The notes below the pieces were generated by a model, which was not told the DNA's origin, ran no database searches, and saw nothing but the letters and a program-made list of their open reading frames with translations. A DNA stretch of 64,000 bases from Gammaproteobacteria bacterium (lineage in GTDB: Bacteria; Pseudomonadota; Gammaproteobacteria; Nevskiales; Nevskiaceae). A program made the translations under genes and the position numbers. Positions 43,024-51,487 of this stretch are shown here, one piece after another (position 1 is the stretch's first letter; each line of letters begins with the position of its first letter). The stretch covers positions 62,001 through 126,000 of the forward strand of contig JAHZLQ010000008.1 in NCBI GenBank assembly GCA_022599775.1, read 5' to 3'.

Positions 43024-43356
43024 TCAAGCCGGCTTGGCAACCCAGGCAGCGCACCAACCGGCCTTGGCGACGAGCTTGCCGCCGAAGGCGCCACACGGCG
43101 CGAAGCCGTCGGCTTCGGCGTCGGTCTGATAGAGCATGCAGTTACCGCAGTGGCTGCCTTCCTGATAGGTCGGCGCCGCGGCCTTGTCGAGCGTGCTGGC
43201 ATCCTCGGTGTAATGCAGGGCCTGCGCGGTGGGGTCGCTCAGCGCGAGCTTCTCCTGGGCCAGAGCCCGCGTGGTCCAGGCTCCGCCGACCGCGATGGCG
43301 GCCATCGAAGTGCCGGCGGTCTTGATGAAATGACGACGATCAAACTGCTTGTGCAT
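43024..43356 (-). CDS. High-potential iron-sulfur protein, Tat-exported
   Basis: A 110-residue HiPIP precursor. The twin-arginine signal (R7-R8 with HFIKTAG) and an Ala-x-Ala-like cleavage region near residue 33 send the folded protein to the periplasm. Cys70, Cys73, Cys88 and Cys102 are the ligands of the [4Fe-4S] cluster, with the usual GWCAAW end. HiPIPs carry electrons between periplasmic enzymes and oxidases. The ATG at 43356 follows AGGAG by 7 nt. It may donate electrons to the respiratory chain, though no partner is next to it. Confidence 0.92.
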   Translation of the reverse strand: MHKQFDRRHFIKTAGTSMAAIAVGGAWTTRALAQEKLALSDPTAQALHYTEDASTLDKAAAPTYQEGSHCGNCMLYQTDAEADGFAPCGAFGGKLVAKAGWCAAWVAKPA

Positions 43357-43551
43357 ACCCGTCTCCTGTAGGCCCGTAGGTTCAGAACGTGGTGGAGCCG
43401 CATGATAGCGGCAATGATGCGAACCAAGTCGCGCATATACGGCGCAGAGGCGTCCGCGCCGGGCTCTATTGAAAGGCATCGTGGCGTAGCCTGCCATGAC
43501 CGCGCTCAATTCGTCGCCGCCCGTGTGGAGCCTGCCGGCGGCCGGCGGCCG

Positions 43552-44463
43552 CTACCGGCCACCCAGGGCATTCGCCGAATCGGCGATGTGCTCTCGCAAC
43601 CACTGATGCGCAGGATCACGATGCGCGCGCTCGTGCCAGAGCATGGCGATTTCGAAACCCGGCAGCTCCACCGGCGCACCGACCACACGCAACTCCTCGT
43701 GCCCAGCCACCAGGCGGGCGGGCAGCATCGCCACCAGATCGGAACCGGCGACGGCGGAAACCGCCGACCGAAAGCGCGGAACGGACAGCACCACCCGGCG
43801 GGACAGACCGGCCTGCGTCAGCAACTGATCGGTGACACCGACGAAACCGCCCCCATCGGGCGACACGACCACATGCTCCAAGGCGCGAAACTGCTTCAGG
43901 CTGGGGCGGCGCCGGAGCTTCGGGTGGCCGGCTCGGCCAACCAGCACGTAGTGTTCCTTGAACAGAGTGCGACTGCGCAGCCCGGACGGCGCGTCATGGC
44001 TCGTGTGCAGACACAGATCAAGTTCACCGTTTCCCATGGAGGTCGCGATCTTCGACGGCTGCAAGGGCAGTATCGCCAGACGGCTGCCCGGCGCCGCGGT
44101 ACGCAATTGCGGCAATGCCGGAATCAGGATCACGCCTTCACCGTAGTCCGCGGCCGCGACGCGCCAGCTGCGGTCGGCGCGCGCGGGATCAAACGCCGAC
44201 GATTGCAGGACCGCGCTGTCGAGTTCCGTCAGCGCCAGACGCAAGGGCTCCGCAAGCGCCAGTGCACGTGTGGTGGGGCGCATGCCTCGCGGCCCCGGCA
44301 ACAGCAGCGGATCACCGAAGTAATCCCGCAATTTGGCGAGCTGCACGCTGACCGAAGGTTGCGACAGGTGCAGGCGTTCCGCAGCCCGCGTGACGTTGCG
44401 CTCGGCCAGCAGTACGTCCAACGTGATCAACAGGTTCAGGTCGAGCCTGCGAAAATTGTTCAT
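43552..44463 (-). CDS. LysR-family transcriptional regulator
   Basis: A 303-residue LysR protein, with the HTH at the N-terminus (NVTRAAERLHLSQPSVSVQLAKLRDYFGDPLLL) and a two-lobed co-inducer domain. It resembles the NodD/NahR-like branch by its opening MNNFRRLDLNLL. It is divergent from a NAD(P)H:quinone oxidoreductase-like gene, which it most likely activates through the palindrome in the 91-bp gap. Confidence 0.92.
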   Translation of the reverse strand: MNNFRRLDLNLLITLDVLLAERNVTRAAERLHLSQPSVSVQLAKLRDYFGDPLLLPGPRGMRPTTRALALAEPLRLALTELDSAVLQSSAFDPARADRSWRVAAADYGEGVILIPALPQLRTAAPGSRLAILPLQPSKIATSMGNGELDLCLHTSHDAPSGLRSRTLFKEHYVLVGRAGHPKLRRRPSLKQFRALEHVVVSPDGGGFVGVTDQLLTQAGLSRRVVLSVPRFRSAVSAVAGSDLVAMLPARLVAGHEELRVVGAPVELPGFEIAMLWHERAHRDPAHQWLREHIADSANALGGR

Positions 44464-44481
44464 GACAATAGCTGATATTTC

Positions 44482-44495
44482 TGAAATTCATTTCA
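44482..44495. promoter_or_regulatory. LysR binding-site candidate TGAAAT-TC-ATTTCA
   Basis: A perfect palindrome with 6-bp arms within the 91-bp gap between the divergent lysR and NQO-like genes. The larger context has T-N11-A character, which suits LysR regulators. Confidence 0.6.
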
Positions 44496-44554
44496 ACTAT
44501 ATCTACCACAGCCCTAGCCTGGCTCGCACCGCGTCGGAACTCGAGAGTGCTGCC

Positions 44555-45337
44555 ATGAACGTACTGATTGTCCATGCCCATCCGGAACCCGCATCCCTGA
44601 ACGGGTCACTCAAGACCCACATGGTCGAACAACTCCAGCGTGCCGGCCATGCGGTGAACGTTTCCGACCTGTACCGCATGCGCTGGAAATCGCCGCTGGA
44701 TGCCTCGGATTTTGTCGAACGACCAGCCGGCACTCGTTTCGAGCCGGCCATGGATTCAGGCCGCGCGTATAGCGAAGGCACACAGCCCGCCGATGTCGCG
44801 GAAGAACAGCGCAAGTTGCTGTGGGCGAACCTGCTGATTCTTCAGTTCCCGCTGTGGTGGTTCTCGATGCCCGCGATCCTCAAGGGCTGGGTGGATCGCG
44901 TGTATGCGAACGGCTTTGCCTACGGCATTGGCGAGCACTCCGAGCGGCGCTGGGGCGACCGCTATGGCGAGGGCGTGATGGCCGGCAAGCGTGCGATGCT
45001 GGTGGTGAGTACCGGCGGCTGGGAATCCCACTACGGCCCGCGCGGCATCAATGGTCCGATCGACGATCTGCTGTTTCCGATTCAGCACGGCATCCTGTAC
45101 TACCCGGGATTCGAGGTGCTGCCACCATACATCGTGCACCACGCCGGCTCCGTGGACGCTGCGGCCTTCACTCGGCATACGGCGGCTCTGACTCAGCGGC
45201 TGGATACGCTAGAGACCACGCTCCCCATCGCCTTCCGCCAACAGAACGGCGGCGACTACGAGATTCCGGCGATGACGCTACGCAGCGACCTCGCGCCCGG
45301 CCGGGACGGATTCTCGGTACACGTGCAGACGGACTGA
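44555..45337 (+). CDS. NAD(P)H:quinone oxidoreductase-like flavodoxin-fold protein
   Basis: A 260-residue flavodoxin-fold enzyme of the NQO1/KefF family. VHAHPEPASLNGSL (FMN/FAD-binding, residues 6-19), QFPLWWFSMPAILKGWVDRV (residues 97-116) and STGGWESHYGP are typical. These enzymes reduce quinones by two electrons and protect against electrophiles. The chosen start follows the divergent promoter; only a weak ribosome-binding site is visible. The neighbouring LigB-type dioxygenase suggests a link to aromatic compounds. Confidence 0.9.
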   Translation: MNVLIVHAHPEPASLNGSLKTHMVEQLQRAGHAVNVSDLYRMRWKSPLDASDFVERPAGTRFEPAMDSGRAYSEGTQPADVAEEQRKLLWANLLILQFPLWWFSMPAILKGWVDRVYANGFAYGIGEHSERRWGDRYGEGVMAGKRAMLVVSTGGWESHYGPRGINGPIDDLLFPIQHGILYYPGFEVLPPYIVHHAGSVDAAAFTRHTAALTQRLDTLETTLPIAFRQQNGGDYEIPAMTLRSDLAPGRDGFSVHVQTD

Positions 45338-45401
45338 GGCCGCCCAAGACCGCAGACCAACGTCCATGTGGACGATGCGCTTGGCGGGTCATAATGGCGC
45401 G

Positions 45402-46226
45402 ATGAGCACCCACGAAGATAACGCCAACGAGCGCATGCCGAGCTTCTTCATCCCGCATGGCGGCGGCCCCTGCTTCTTCATGGATTGGGATCCCGCCGAC
45501 ACTTGGAAAACGATGGAGGCCTTCCTGCGCGGGATCGCGGACAGCCTACCCCGCCCGCCCAGCGCGATCCTGATCGTCTCCGGGCACTGGACGCCAGATC
45601 GATTCACGGTGAACGCCGCGACACACCCCGGCTTGCTGTTCGACTACTACGGCTTTCCGCCGCATACGTACCAGTTGCGCTACGACGCACCAGGACTACC
45701 GGCCCTGGCCGAAACCGTGCGCCAGACCCTGAGCGAGGCCGGTTTCGAGACCGACAGCATCGATGATCGCGGCCTGGACCACGGCGTGTTCATCCCCCTG
45801 CTGCTGATGTTTCCCGACGCGCAGATTCCGGTGTTGCAGCTGTCCTTGCGCGGCGACCTGAATCCCAAGGTGCACATCGACGCTGGCCATGCGCTGGAAG
45901 CACTACGTGACCAGGACGTACTGATCGTGGGTAGCGGCATGAGCTTCCACAACATGCGCGCCTATGGCGACCCACGCTTCACGCCGGTGGCGGACGCCTT
46001 CGACGAGTGGCTGACGGCCACGGTGGAGGCACCGCCGGCCGAGCGCGAAGCCCGGCTGGCCGCCTGGGAGCACGCGCCGCAGGCGCGGCAATGCCATCCG
46101 CCAGCGGCCGAGGAACACCTGATTCCGTTGATGGTGGCGGCTGGCGCCGGCGGCCAAGGCAGGGGCCGACGCGTATTCAGCGATCGCGTGCTCGAGACAC
46201 GCGTATCCGGCTATCGCTTCGACTGA
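45402..46226 (+). CDS. LigB/DODA-type class III extradiol dioxygenase-like protein
   Basis: A 274-residue LigB-superfamily protein of the 4,5-DOPA-dioxygenase-extradiol branch. The metal ligands are likely the His of PHGGGPC, of SGHWT and of the GLDHGVF stretch; a further His is in EEHLIPL. The family opens catechol-type rings or oxidises similar phenols with non-haem metal. Start ATG at 45402 is chosen as the first after the NQO-like gene; the Met of MPSFFIPHGG at 45435 is an alternative. A REP-like repeat follows the stop. Confidence 0.9.
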   Translation: MSTHEDNANERMPSFFIPHGGGPCFFMDWDPADTWKTMEAFLRGIADSLPRPPSAILIVSGHWTPDRFTVNAATHPGLLFDYYGFPPHTYQLRYDAPGLPALAETVRQTLSEAGFETDSIDDRGLDHGVFIPLLLMFPDAQIPVLQLSLRGDLNPKVHIDAGHALEALRDQDVLIVGSGMSFHNMRAYGDPRFTPVADAFDEWLTATVEAPPAEREARLAAWEHAPQARQCHPPAAEEHLIPLMVAAGAGGQGRGRRVFSDRVLETRVSGYRFD

Positions 46227-46238
46227 CCGGTCCGCTCC

Positions 46239-46278
46239 CGTCATTCCGGACAAGTCGCAGACCTGATCCGGAATCCAG
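46239..46278. repeat. REP-like palindromic repeat, copy 5
   Basis: Nearly the same 40 bp as copy 3 at 42738 (CGTCATTCCGGACAAGTCGC on the left, GATCCGGAATCCAG on the right). It fills the gap between the convergent dioxygenase and fnr-like genes. Confidence 0.8.
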
Positions 46279-46289
46279 CCGGCGCCACC

Positions 46290-46973
46290 TCAGGCCAGGG
46301 CGCACAGGGCATCGCGGTCGACCACCTCGCAGCGCGTGCCCTGCTTGCGCAGAACCTTGCGTGACTGCAACCGGGTGAAGACGCGCGACACGGTTTCCGT
46401 CGCCAGGTCCAGATAGCGTCCGAGATCGACGCGCGACATCGGCAGTTCGATCTCGCTGCCCGGCGTGACCGTGGCGTCGAGCTGGCTCAGCAGGAACGCG
46501 GCGACGCGCTGGTCGGCGCTGCAGCGTTCGCGATGCAGCATGCCGTGCAGGCGGTCGAATTCATGGCCCAGGGCGCTGAGTATCCGGTCCCGGAACCGCA
46601 CGGTTTCGAGCATGCGTGCGCGCACCGCGGCAATCGGCAGCCGGCACACCCAGGTTCGCGACAAGGCGCGCGCACTGGCGCGAAATTCCGGATTGCAGAT
46701 CGCATCCAGCCCGACGATGTCCTCGGCCAACTGAAAGCCGCGGATTTCCTCGTCGCCGTCGGCGGACACCACATAGGTTTTCAGCGCACCGCCGCGCACC
46801 AGATACAGGTGTTCGGCCCGATCGCCGATGCGGTACAGGTGCTCACCCTTGTCGAGTACGGTACGACTCACCCCGGTGGACTGCGTCTGTGCGGGCGTCA
46901 TGCCTTCGACCAGCAGACCGCCGAGACAGCGGCTTTGACGCGGACAATCGGTGCAGGGTGCGGTGGCGGACAT
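46290..46973 (-). CDS. fnr: FNR/ANR-type oxygen-sensing regulator
   Basis: A 227-residue Crp/Fnr protein with the features of an oxygen sensor: Cys7, Cys10 and Cys16 (C-x2-C-x5-C, as in E. coli FNR) plus a central Cys93 can bind the oxygen-labile [4Fe-4S] cluster. The recognition helix contains ETVSR, the E-x2-S-R pattern that reads TTGAT half-sites. Such sites occur before hemN, ccoN, the catalase and the dksA-like gene. The start at 46973 has GGAG 7 nt upstream. It is the last gene of the hemN-fixLJ operon, with its own FixJ-like sites. Confidence 0.92.
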   Translation of the reverse strand: MSATAPCTDCPRQSRCLGGLLVEGMTPAQTQSTGVSRTVLDKGEHLYRIGDRAEHLYLVRGGALKTYVVSADGDEEIRGFQLAEDIVGLDAICNPEFRASARALSRTWVCRLPIAAVRARMLETVRFRDRILSALGHEFDRLHGMLHRERCSADQRVAAFLLSQLDATVTPGSEIELPMSRVDLGRYLDLATETVSRVFTRLQSRKVLRKQGTRCEVVDRDALCALA

Positions 46974-47066
46974 GGCGGGCTCCGTGAGACAGGCTGAATT
47001 CGAGGTGCCCCAGTGTGTTGTCCTGCCGCATCCGCCACCATTCGGTGTTACGCGTAGCCCCCTTGC

Positions 47067-47093
47067 GGAAACCACGTACGGGAAACTACGTAT
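47067..47093 (-). promoter_or_regulatory. Tandem FixJ-like boxes upstream of fnr
   Basis: On the complementary strand the motifs ATACGTAGTTTCC and GTACGTGGTTTCC repeat with a 14-bp period, about 95-120 bp before the fnr start. Each differs by one base from GTAMGTAG, the core reported for Sinorhizobium FixJ. The adjacent genes are fixL and fixJ, so direct FixJ activation of fnr is plausible. Confidence 0.5.
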
Positions 47094-47571
47094 CGGCGGC
47101 GTCGCTCGGTGCTGCCTGACCGCTCAGACAGCCCTGCACCGCACTCTGAAACGCATCGTCTCCAAACGGCTTTTGCAGCACCTCGTATACGCCCAGCCGA
47201 CGCACACGCTCCAGTTGCGCGCCGCTGCGATCGCCGGTGATGACCAGCACCGGCAGCCCCGAGCCACGCTCACGCAGGCGACGCAGCACGGTCTCGCCGT
47301 CCATTTGCGGCATGTTGAGGTCGAGCACCAGACAGCTGCCGGCTTCGTGGATCTCGCTGTCGAGGAACTCGCGGCCGCTGGCGAAGCTGCAGGCGCGCCA
47401 ACCGCAGCAGCGCGCCAGCAGATCCAGCGCGGACCGGACCGCCGAATCGTCTTCCACGATATAGACGACGGCATTCGGGTCCGGTCTGGGCGAAGTGGCG
47501 GCAATCAGGGCGGGGTTCGCAATCACGGTTAAGGATGAAAGGTCGACGACCCTGCGAGAATGAGCAGGCAT
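47086..47571 (-). CDS. Single-domain response regulator (receiver only)
   Basis: A 161-residue CheY-like receiver with a long N-terminal leader. Phospho-acceptor Asp84 (LDLNMP), the acidic EDD pocket near residue 40 and Lys134 (LQKPF) are intact, and there is no output domain. It lies 24 bp after fixJ. A stand-alone receiver beside FixL/FixJ may act as a phosphate sink or alternative FixL partner. The true start may lie further in, near residue 30, because the first 30 residues are not family-like. Confidence 0.85.
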   Translation of the reverse strand: MPAHSRRVVDLSSLTVIANPALIAATSPRPDPNAVVYIVEDDSAVRSALDLLARCCGWRACSFASGREFLDSEIHEAGSCLVLDLNMPQMDGETVLRRLRERGSGLPVLVITGDRSGAQLERVRRLGVYEVLQKPFGDDAFQSAVQGCLSGQAAPSDAADT

Positions 47572-47594
47572 TGGACGTCAGAAGCCGCAGCGGC

Positions 47595-48224
47595 TCATTG
47601 ACCTGCGTCAGTACCCGATTCGGCGCGCAGCACGAGATGAACCAGCTGGGCCACCGAACGGCAGTCGAGCTTCTCCATGCAGCGTGCGCGATGCAGTTCG
47701 ATCGTGCGTTCGCTGATGCCGAGTTCGGCGGCGATCACCTTGTTGGCCTCACCGCGTACCAGATGGCGCATGACCTCGTGTTCGCGCGTGGTCAGCCGGG
47801 CCAGCCTGTCGCGCAGGGCGGCGGCCTCCCGTTGCTGGCCACGGCACTCACTGTCGCGCTGCAAGGCGGCGTTGATCCGGTCCAGCAGAAACTGGTCGTT
47901 GAACGGTTTCTGGATGAAGTCGAAGGCGCCGCGCTTCATCGCGCGCACCGCCATCGGTACGTCGCCGTGGCCGGTGAGTATGATCACCGGCAGGGTGACG
48001 CCCTTGGCGATCAGACGTTCGTGCAGATCGAGCCCGGACAGGCCCGGCATGCGCACGTCCAGCAACAGGCAGCCGCCCTGCTCGGGCGTGGCCGCCTCCA
48101 GAAACTCCAGCGCGTTGCCGTAGCAGCGCGAGTCCAGCCCAGCCGAGGCCAGCAGCATGCGCAGACCACTGCGCACGGCCTCGTCGTCATCGACGACGAA
48201 CACCACCGGGGTCTGCTGCGTCAC
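47595..48224 (-). CDS. fixJ: FixJ-family response regulator
   Basis: A 209-residue response regulator: receiver domain with Asp56, Thr84 and Lys106, then a LuxR/FixJ HTH (LTTREHEVMRHLVRGEANKVIAAELGISERTIELHRARCMEKL). It overlaps fixL by ATGA. FixJ, phosphorylated by FixL under low oxygen, activates microaerobic genes such as fixK/fnr. The fnr-type gene downstream has two FixJ-like boxes. Confidence 0.92.
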   Translation of the reverse strand: MTQQTPVVFVVDDDEAVRSGLRMLLASAGLDSRCYGNALEFLEAATPEQGGCLLLDVRMPGLSGLDLHERLIAKGVTLPVIILTGHGDVPMAVRAMKRGAFDFIQKPFNDQFLLDRINAALQRDSECRGQQREAAALRDRLARLTTREHEVMRHLVRGEANKVIAAELGISERTIELHRARCMEKLDCRSVAQLVHLVLRAESGTDAGQ

Positions 48225-49372
48225 GTCAGCTGCACCTGCGGCAGCACGAATTGCAGCCGTGCACTGCCGCTGTCGCTGACTTCGGCCGCGATGTGGCCAT
48301 CATGCGTTTCGATGATCGAACGACAGATCGAAAGGCCCTGTCCCAGTCCGTCCGGCTTGGTCGTGAAATAGGCATCGAACAGACGCGCCGGGTCCAGTCC
48401 GCCGAAGCCGGGACCGCTGTCCTGCACGCAAAAACGGATCGCCGGCGCCTCGCGCCATTGCGCACTCGAGGTGTACAGCGTGAGCCGGCGCTGAGCGGCG
48501 GGCGTCTGCGCCATCGCTTCGATGGCATTGCGCACCAGATTGAAGACCACCTGCTCGACCTGCACACGATCCATCTGCGCCGCCGGCAGATTGTCCTCCA
48601 GTTGCAGGTCCACTTCGATCTGCGCCGCCTTGATCTCGTGTCCCACCAGCCACAACACATCGCGCACGACGGCGTTGAGATCGTCCTCGCGGAAGGCCAT
48701 TTCCCCCTTTCTGACGAAGCCGCGCAGACGCTTGATCACCTCACCGGCGCGTTCGCCCTGGCGCGCGATCTGTTGCAGGGATTCGCGCATCAGCGCCTCA
48801 TCCGCGTGGCCGCTGCCGAGCATGCGCAGACAGGCCGAGGCATGGCTGATGATGGCCGTCAGCGGCTGATTGACCTCGTGCGCAAGGCCGGTCGCCATCT
48901 CGCCGAGCGCGGTCAGCCGGGAGGTGTGCGCCAGGTCATTGAGCCGGCGGCGCCCTTCCGCCTCCACCGCCTTACGGTCGGAAATATCGCGAGTGATGCC
49001 GGTGAACAGCAGGCGCTCCGGCAGATGCACCGCCCCCACCGCGAGGTCCATCGGAAACACCGTGCCGTCCTTGCGCAAGCCTTCGACCTCGCGGCCGATG
49101 CCGATGATCCTGGCCTGCCCGGTCGACAGATAGTTCTCAATGTACTGGTCATGATCGCGACGATAGGGCTGCGGCATCAGCAGCCGGATGTTGCGCCCGA
49201 TCACCTCGTCGGCGGCATAGCCGAACATCCGCTCGGCGGCATGGTTGAAACTCTCGATGATGCCGCGATCATCGATGGTGATGATGCCGTCCACCGCCGT
49301 ATCCAGAATCGCCCGGTGGCGTTCCAGAGCTTCGGCCAGCGCGGCGGTGTTTTGGGCAACGGGAGGGCTCAT
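48221..49372 (-). CDS. fixL: Oxygen-sensing histidine kinase FixL
   Basis: A soluble 383-residue FixL. The haem PAS domain (residues about 15-135) has the haem-proximal His74 in PYRRDHDQYI and Arg94 in IIGIGR, matching His200 and Arg220 of Bradyrhizobium FixL, followed by KDGTVFPMDL. The kinase part has phospho-acceptor His165 (LAHEVNQPLTAI) and the N and G boxes (NLVRNAIEAM, DSGPGFGG, GLGQGLSI). No membrane spans are present. Oxygen on the haem should block autophosphorylation. It is followed by fixJ with an ATGA overlap. Confidence 0.93.
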   Translation of the reverse strand: MSPPVAQNTAALAEALERHRAILDTAVDGIITIDDRGIIESFNHAAERMFGYAADEVIGRNIRLLMPQPYRRDHDQYIENYLSTGQARIIGIGREVEGLRKDGTVFPMDLAVGAVHLPERLLFTGITRDISDRKAVEAEGRRRLNDLAHTSRLTALGEMATGLAHEVNQPLTAIISHASACLRMLGSGHADEALMRESLQQIARQGERAGEVIKRLRGFVRKGEMAFREDDLNAVVRDVLWLVGHEIKAAQIEVDLQLEDNLPAAQMDRVQVEQVVFNLVRNAIEAMAQTPAAQRRLTLYTSSAQWREAPAIRFCVQDSGPGFGGLDPARLFDAYFTTKPDGLGQGLSICRSIIETHDGHIAAEVSDSGSARLQFVLPQVQLT

Positions 49373-49450
49373 CCGTGCAAGGATGCCACAGCCCTCCCGG
49401 CAGTCGAAGCCGCCGCGAGCCTTCAGAGCCTGTGAACGGTGTCGGCCGCT

Positions 49451-50833
49451 TCAGGCCAGCTTGGAATAGCGCGTCGCCGGCACTTCGGCGCGCCCGAGAT
49501 GGGCGTCGAAGACCATCGCCACCACACGCAGCAGGCTGCGTCCCGCTTCCGAGACACGCAGGCCCCATGGCCCGCATTCGAGCCAGGTGTGCGCGGGATC
49601 GAGTGCCCGCAGGCGTTCCAGTTCCGGCGCAAAGCGGCCAGACGGCAGTTCCGAGAAATCGGCCTCACCGCGGCACATGATCGACTCGATGACGGCGGCG
49701 CGAAGCCGGTCCTCGTCGGTGAGACGATAGCCGCGCGCGACCGGATAATGTCCGGTATCGACTGCCAGACGATAGCCTTGCTCGGTCGCCTCGTTCTGGG
49801 CGTAGCAGCCGCCGAGCCTGGAAATGGCGCTGGCGCCCAGGCCCAGCAGCTCGCAGTCCGGCCGGGTCGAATAGCCTTGGAAATTGCGGTGCAGACGGCC
49901 GCCGGCAAAGGCGCGCGCCAGCTCGTCACCCGGCAGGGCGTAGTGGTCCAGACCGATGGCGACATAACCGGCCTGGCGCAGACGCTGATGGATGCGTTCC
50001 CGCAGCCACTGCCGCTGCGTCTGGTTCGGCAGGCATTGCTCGTCGATAGCCCGCTGCGCCGGGAAGCGCGCTGGCAGATGCGCATAGTGATAGGCAGCGA
50101 CTCGATCGGGCCGCTGTGCCAGCACGAAGTCCAGCGTGGCCTCGAAGCGCGCCGGCGACTGCATCGGCAGGCCGTAGACCAGATCGTAGTTGAGGCTGGA
50201 AAAGCCCGCCTGTCGCGCGGCGGCGGTGAGTTCGGCCAGATGCAGGCTGCTCTGCCGACGATTGATCGCGGTCTGCACCACCGCATCGACATCCTGCACG
50301 CCGAACGACAGACGATTGAAGCCGAGCTCGCGCCAGGCGTCGATGTCCGCCGAGGTGGCGAGGCGCGGATCGACTTCCATCGAGCACTCCAGCCGCGCCT
50401 CCGGGGCGAAGCGGAAATGACTGCGCAAGGCCTCCAGCAGGACCGCGAGTTCGCCGGTCGACAGACTGTTCGGCGTACCGCCGCCCAGGTGCAGTTGCAG
50501 CACTTCGGGCGAAGGCTGCATCAGCCGCGACTGCATTTCGATCTCGTGCAGCAGGGACTCCAGATAGCCGCGGATGCGCGTGCGCGAACGCGAGATCACA
50601 CGCTTGCAGCCGCAATAGAAGCAGTTGCTGGCACAGAACGGAATGTGCACGTACAGCGACAGGGCCTGGCCACCGCGCGCCGAGACGCGGGCCGCCTGAC
50701 ACCAGTCGGCCACACCGAAACGGGTATCGAAGACCAGGGCCGTGGGATAAGAGGTGTAGCGCGGGCCGCGCATTTCCCGCGCGAGCAAGTCGGCGGGCAG
50801 CGCGGCGGACGGGGTGAGTTCGGCGGTGGTCAT
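49451..50833 (-). CDS. hemN: Oxygen-independent coproporphyrinogen III oxidase
   Basis: A 460-residue radical SAM enzyme that decarboxylates coproporphyrinogen III without oxygen during haem synthesis. YVHIPFCASNCFYCGC gives the C-x3-C-x2-C cluster (Cys67, 71, 74) plus the extra Cys76 of HemN proteins. The length is as expected for HemN (about 455-460). The ATG at 50833 is chosen over an upstream frame that runs through the promoter. FNR boxes 52 and 91 bp upstream fit induction under low oxygen. Confidence 0.93.
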   Translation of the reverse strand: MTTAELTPSAALPADLLAREMRGPRYTSYPTALVFDTRFGVADWCQAARVSARGGQALSLYVHIPFCASNCFYCGCKRVISRSRTRIRGYLESLLHEIEMQSRLMQPSPEVLQLHLGGGTPNSLSTGELAVLLEALRSHFRFAPEARLECSMEVDPRLATSADIDAWRELGFNRLSFGVQDVDAVVQTAINRRQSSLHLAELTAAARQAGFSSLNYDLVYGLPMQSPARFEATLDFVLAQRPDRVAAYHYAHLPARFPAQRAIDEQCLPNQTQRQWLRERIHQRLRQAGYVAIGLDHYALPGDELARAFAGGRLHRNFQGYSTRPDCELLGLGASAISRLGGCYAQNEATEQGYRLAVDTGHYPVARGYRLTDEDRLRAAVIESIMCRGEADFSELPSGRFAPELERLRALDPAHTWLECGPWGLRVSEAGRSLLRVVAMVFDAHLGRAEVPATRYSKLA

Positions 50834-50884
50834 CGGCGTTCCTGATTGCGGCCGCAAGCCTGGGCCGACCTCGCGCCCAGCGCA

Positions 50885-50898
50885 TTGATCCGGGTCAA
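50885..50898. promoter_or_regulatory. FNR box TTGAT-CCGG-GTCAA
   Basis: In the gap between hemN and the AhpD-like gene; nine of ten half-site positions match TTGAT-N4-ATCAA. It lies about 52 bp before the hemN start. Confidence 0.7.
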
Positions 50899-50923
50899 GC
50901 GCAGCCGCATCACGGGCTTGCGA

Positions 50924-50937
50924 TTGATGCCGGTCAA
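50924..50937. promoter_or_regulatory. FNR box TTGAT-GCCG-GTCAA
   Basis: Second FNR-type site in the same gap, 39 bp from the first and about 72 bp before the AhpD-like gene. Two sites suggest control of both divergent genes. Confidence 0.65.
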
Positions 50938-51008
50938 TGCGGCCGCAGCTGAGGTACCGGAACCTGTTGCGGACCCCACCGTCAGAGCGCTTCAGGACAC
51001 CCCGCCCC

Positions 51009-51356
51009 ATGAGCAAGAGCTATCGCAGCATCACGCATGACGTTTCCAAGTCGCTGGCGAAACTTCGCGGGGACATTCCGGAGGTCATGAAAGGCTTCGG
51101 TGCCCTGGCGCAGGCCGCCGGCAAGGACGGCGCGCTGGACGCCAAGACCAAGGAGCTGATCGCGCTGGCCCTGGGCGTGGCGGCGCGCTGCGATGCCTGC
51201 ATCGGCTTCCATACCCAGGCGCTGATCAAGCACGGCACCACGCGCGCGGAGTTCGAGGAAACGCTGGGCATGGCGGTCTACATGGGCGGCGGCCCCTCGC
51301 TGATGTACGCAGCCGACGCGCTCACCGCCTACGAGGAACTCAGCGCCCCCGCCTGA
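51009..51356 (+). CDS. AhpD/carboxymuconolactone-decarboxylase-like protein
   Basis: A 115-residue helical protein with the redox motif Cys61-x2-Cys64 in ARCDACIGFHTQAL, typical of the AhpD-like CMD family. Such proteins use the CxxC pair in peroxide or thiol metabolism. It stands between the divergent hemN promoter and ccoN. The ribosome-binding site is weak. A role in protecting microaerobic enzymes is plausible but unproven. Confidence 0.85.
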   Translation: MSKSYRSITHDVSKSLAKLRGDIPEVMKGFGALAQAAGKDGALDAKTKELIALALGVAARCDACIGFHTQALIKHGTTRAEFEETLGMAVYMGGGPSLMYAADALTAYEELSAPA

Positions 51357-51414
51357 GCATCGGCGCAGGCAACCGTCCTGCACGCCGGAATCACCCAGGG
51401 CTCGGGGCTCGGTA

Positions 51415-51428
51415 TTGATCGCCGTCAA
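51415..51428. promoter_or_regulatory. FNR box TTGAT-CGCC-GTCAA upstream of ccoN
   Basis: Lies 60 bp before the chosen ccoN start. A class II FNR promoter would start near 51463, leaving a short leader before the GTG at 51488; this argues against the upstream ATG at 51428, which would overlap the box. Confidence 0.75.
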
Positions 51429-51487
51429 TGTCCGCCCGCCGCCCTGAACCGACACTCCACGCCGAACCTGTAGCCGAGAGTCTTTTC

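Noticed and set aside
47598-47611. TTGAC-CTGC-GTCAG as another FNR box
   Set aside because: Too many mismatches and it overlaps the 3' end of fixJ.
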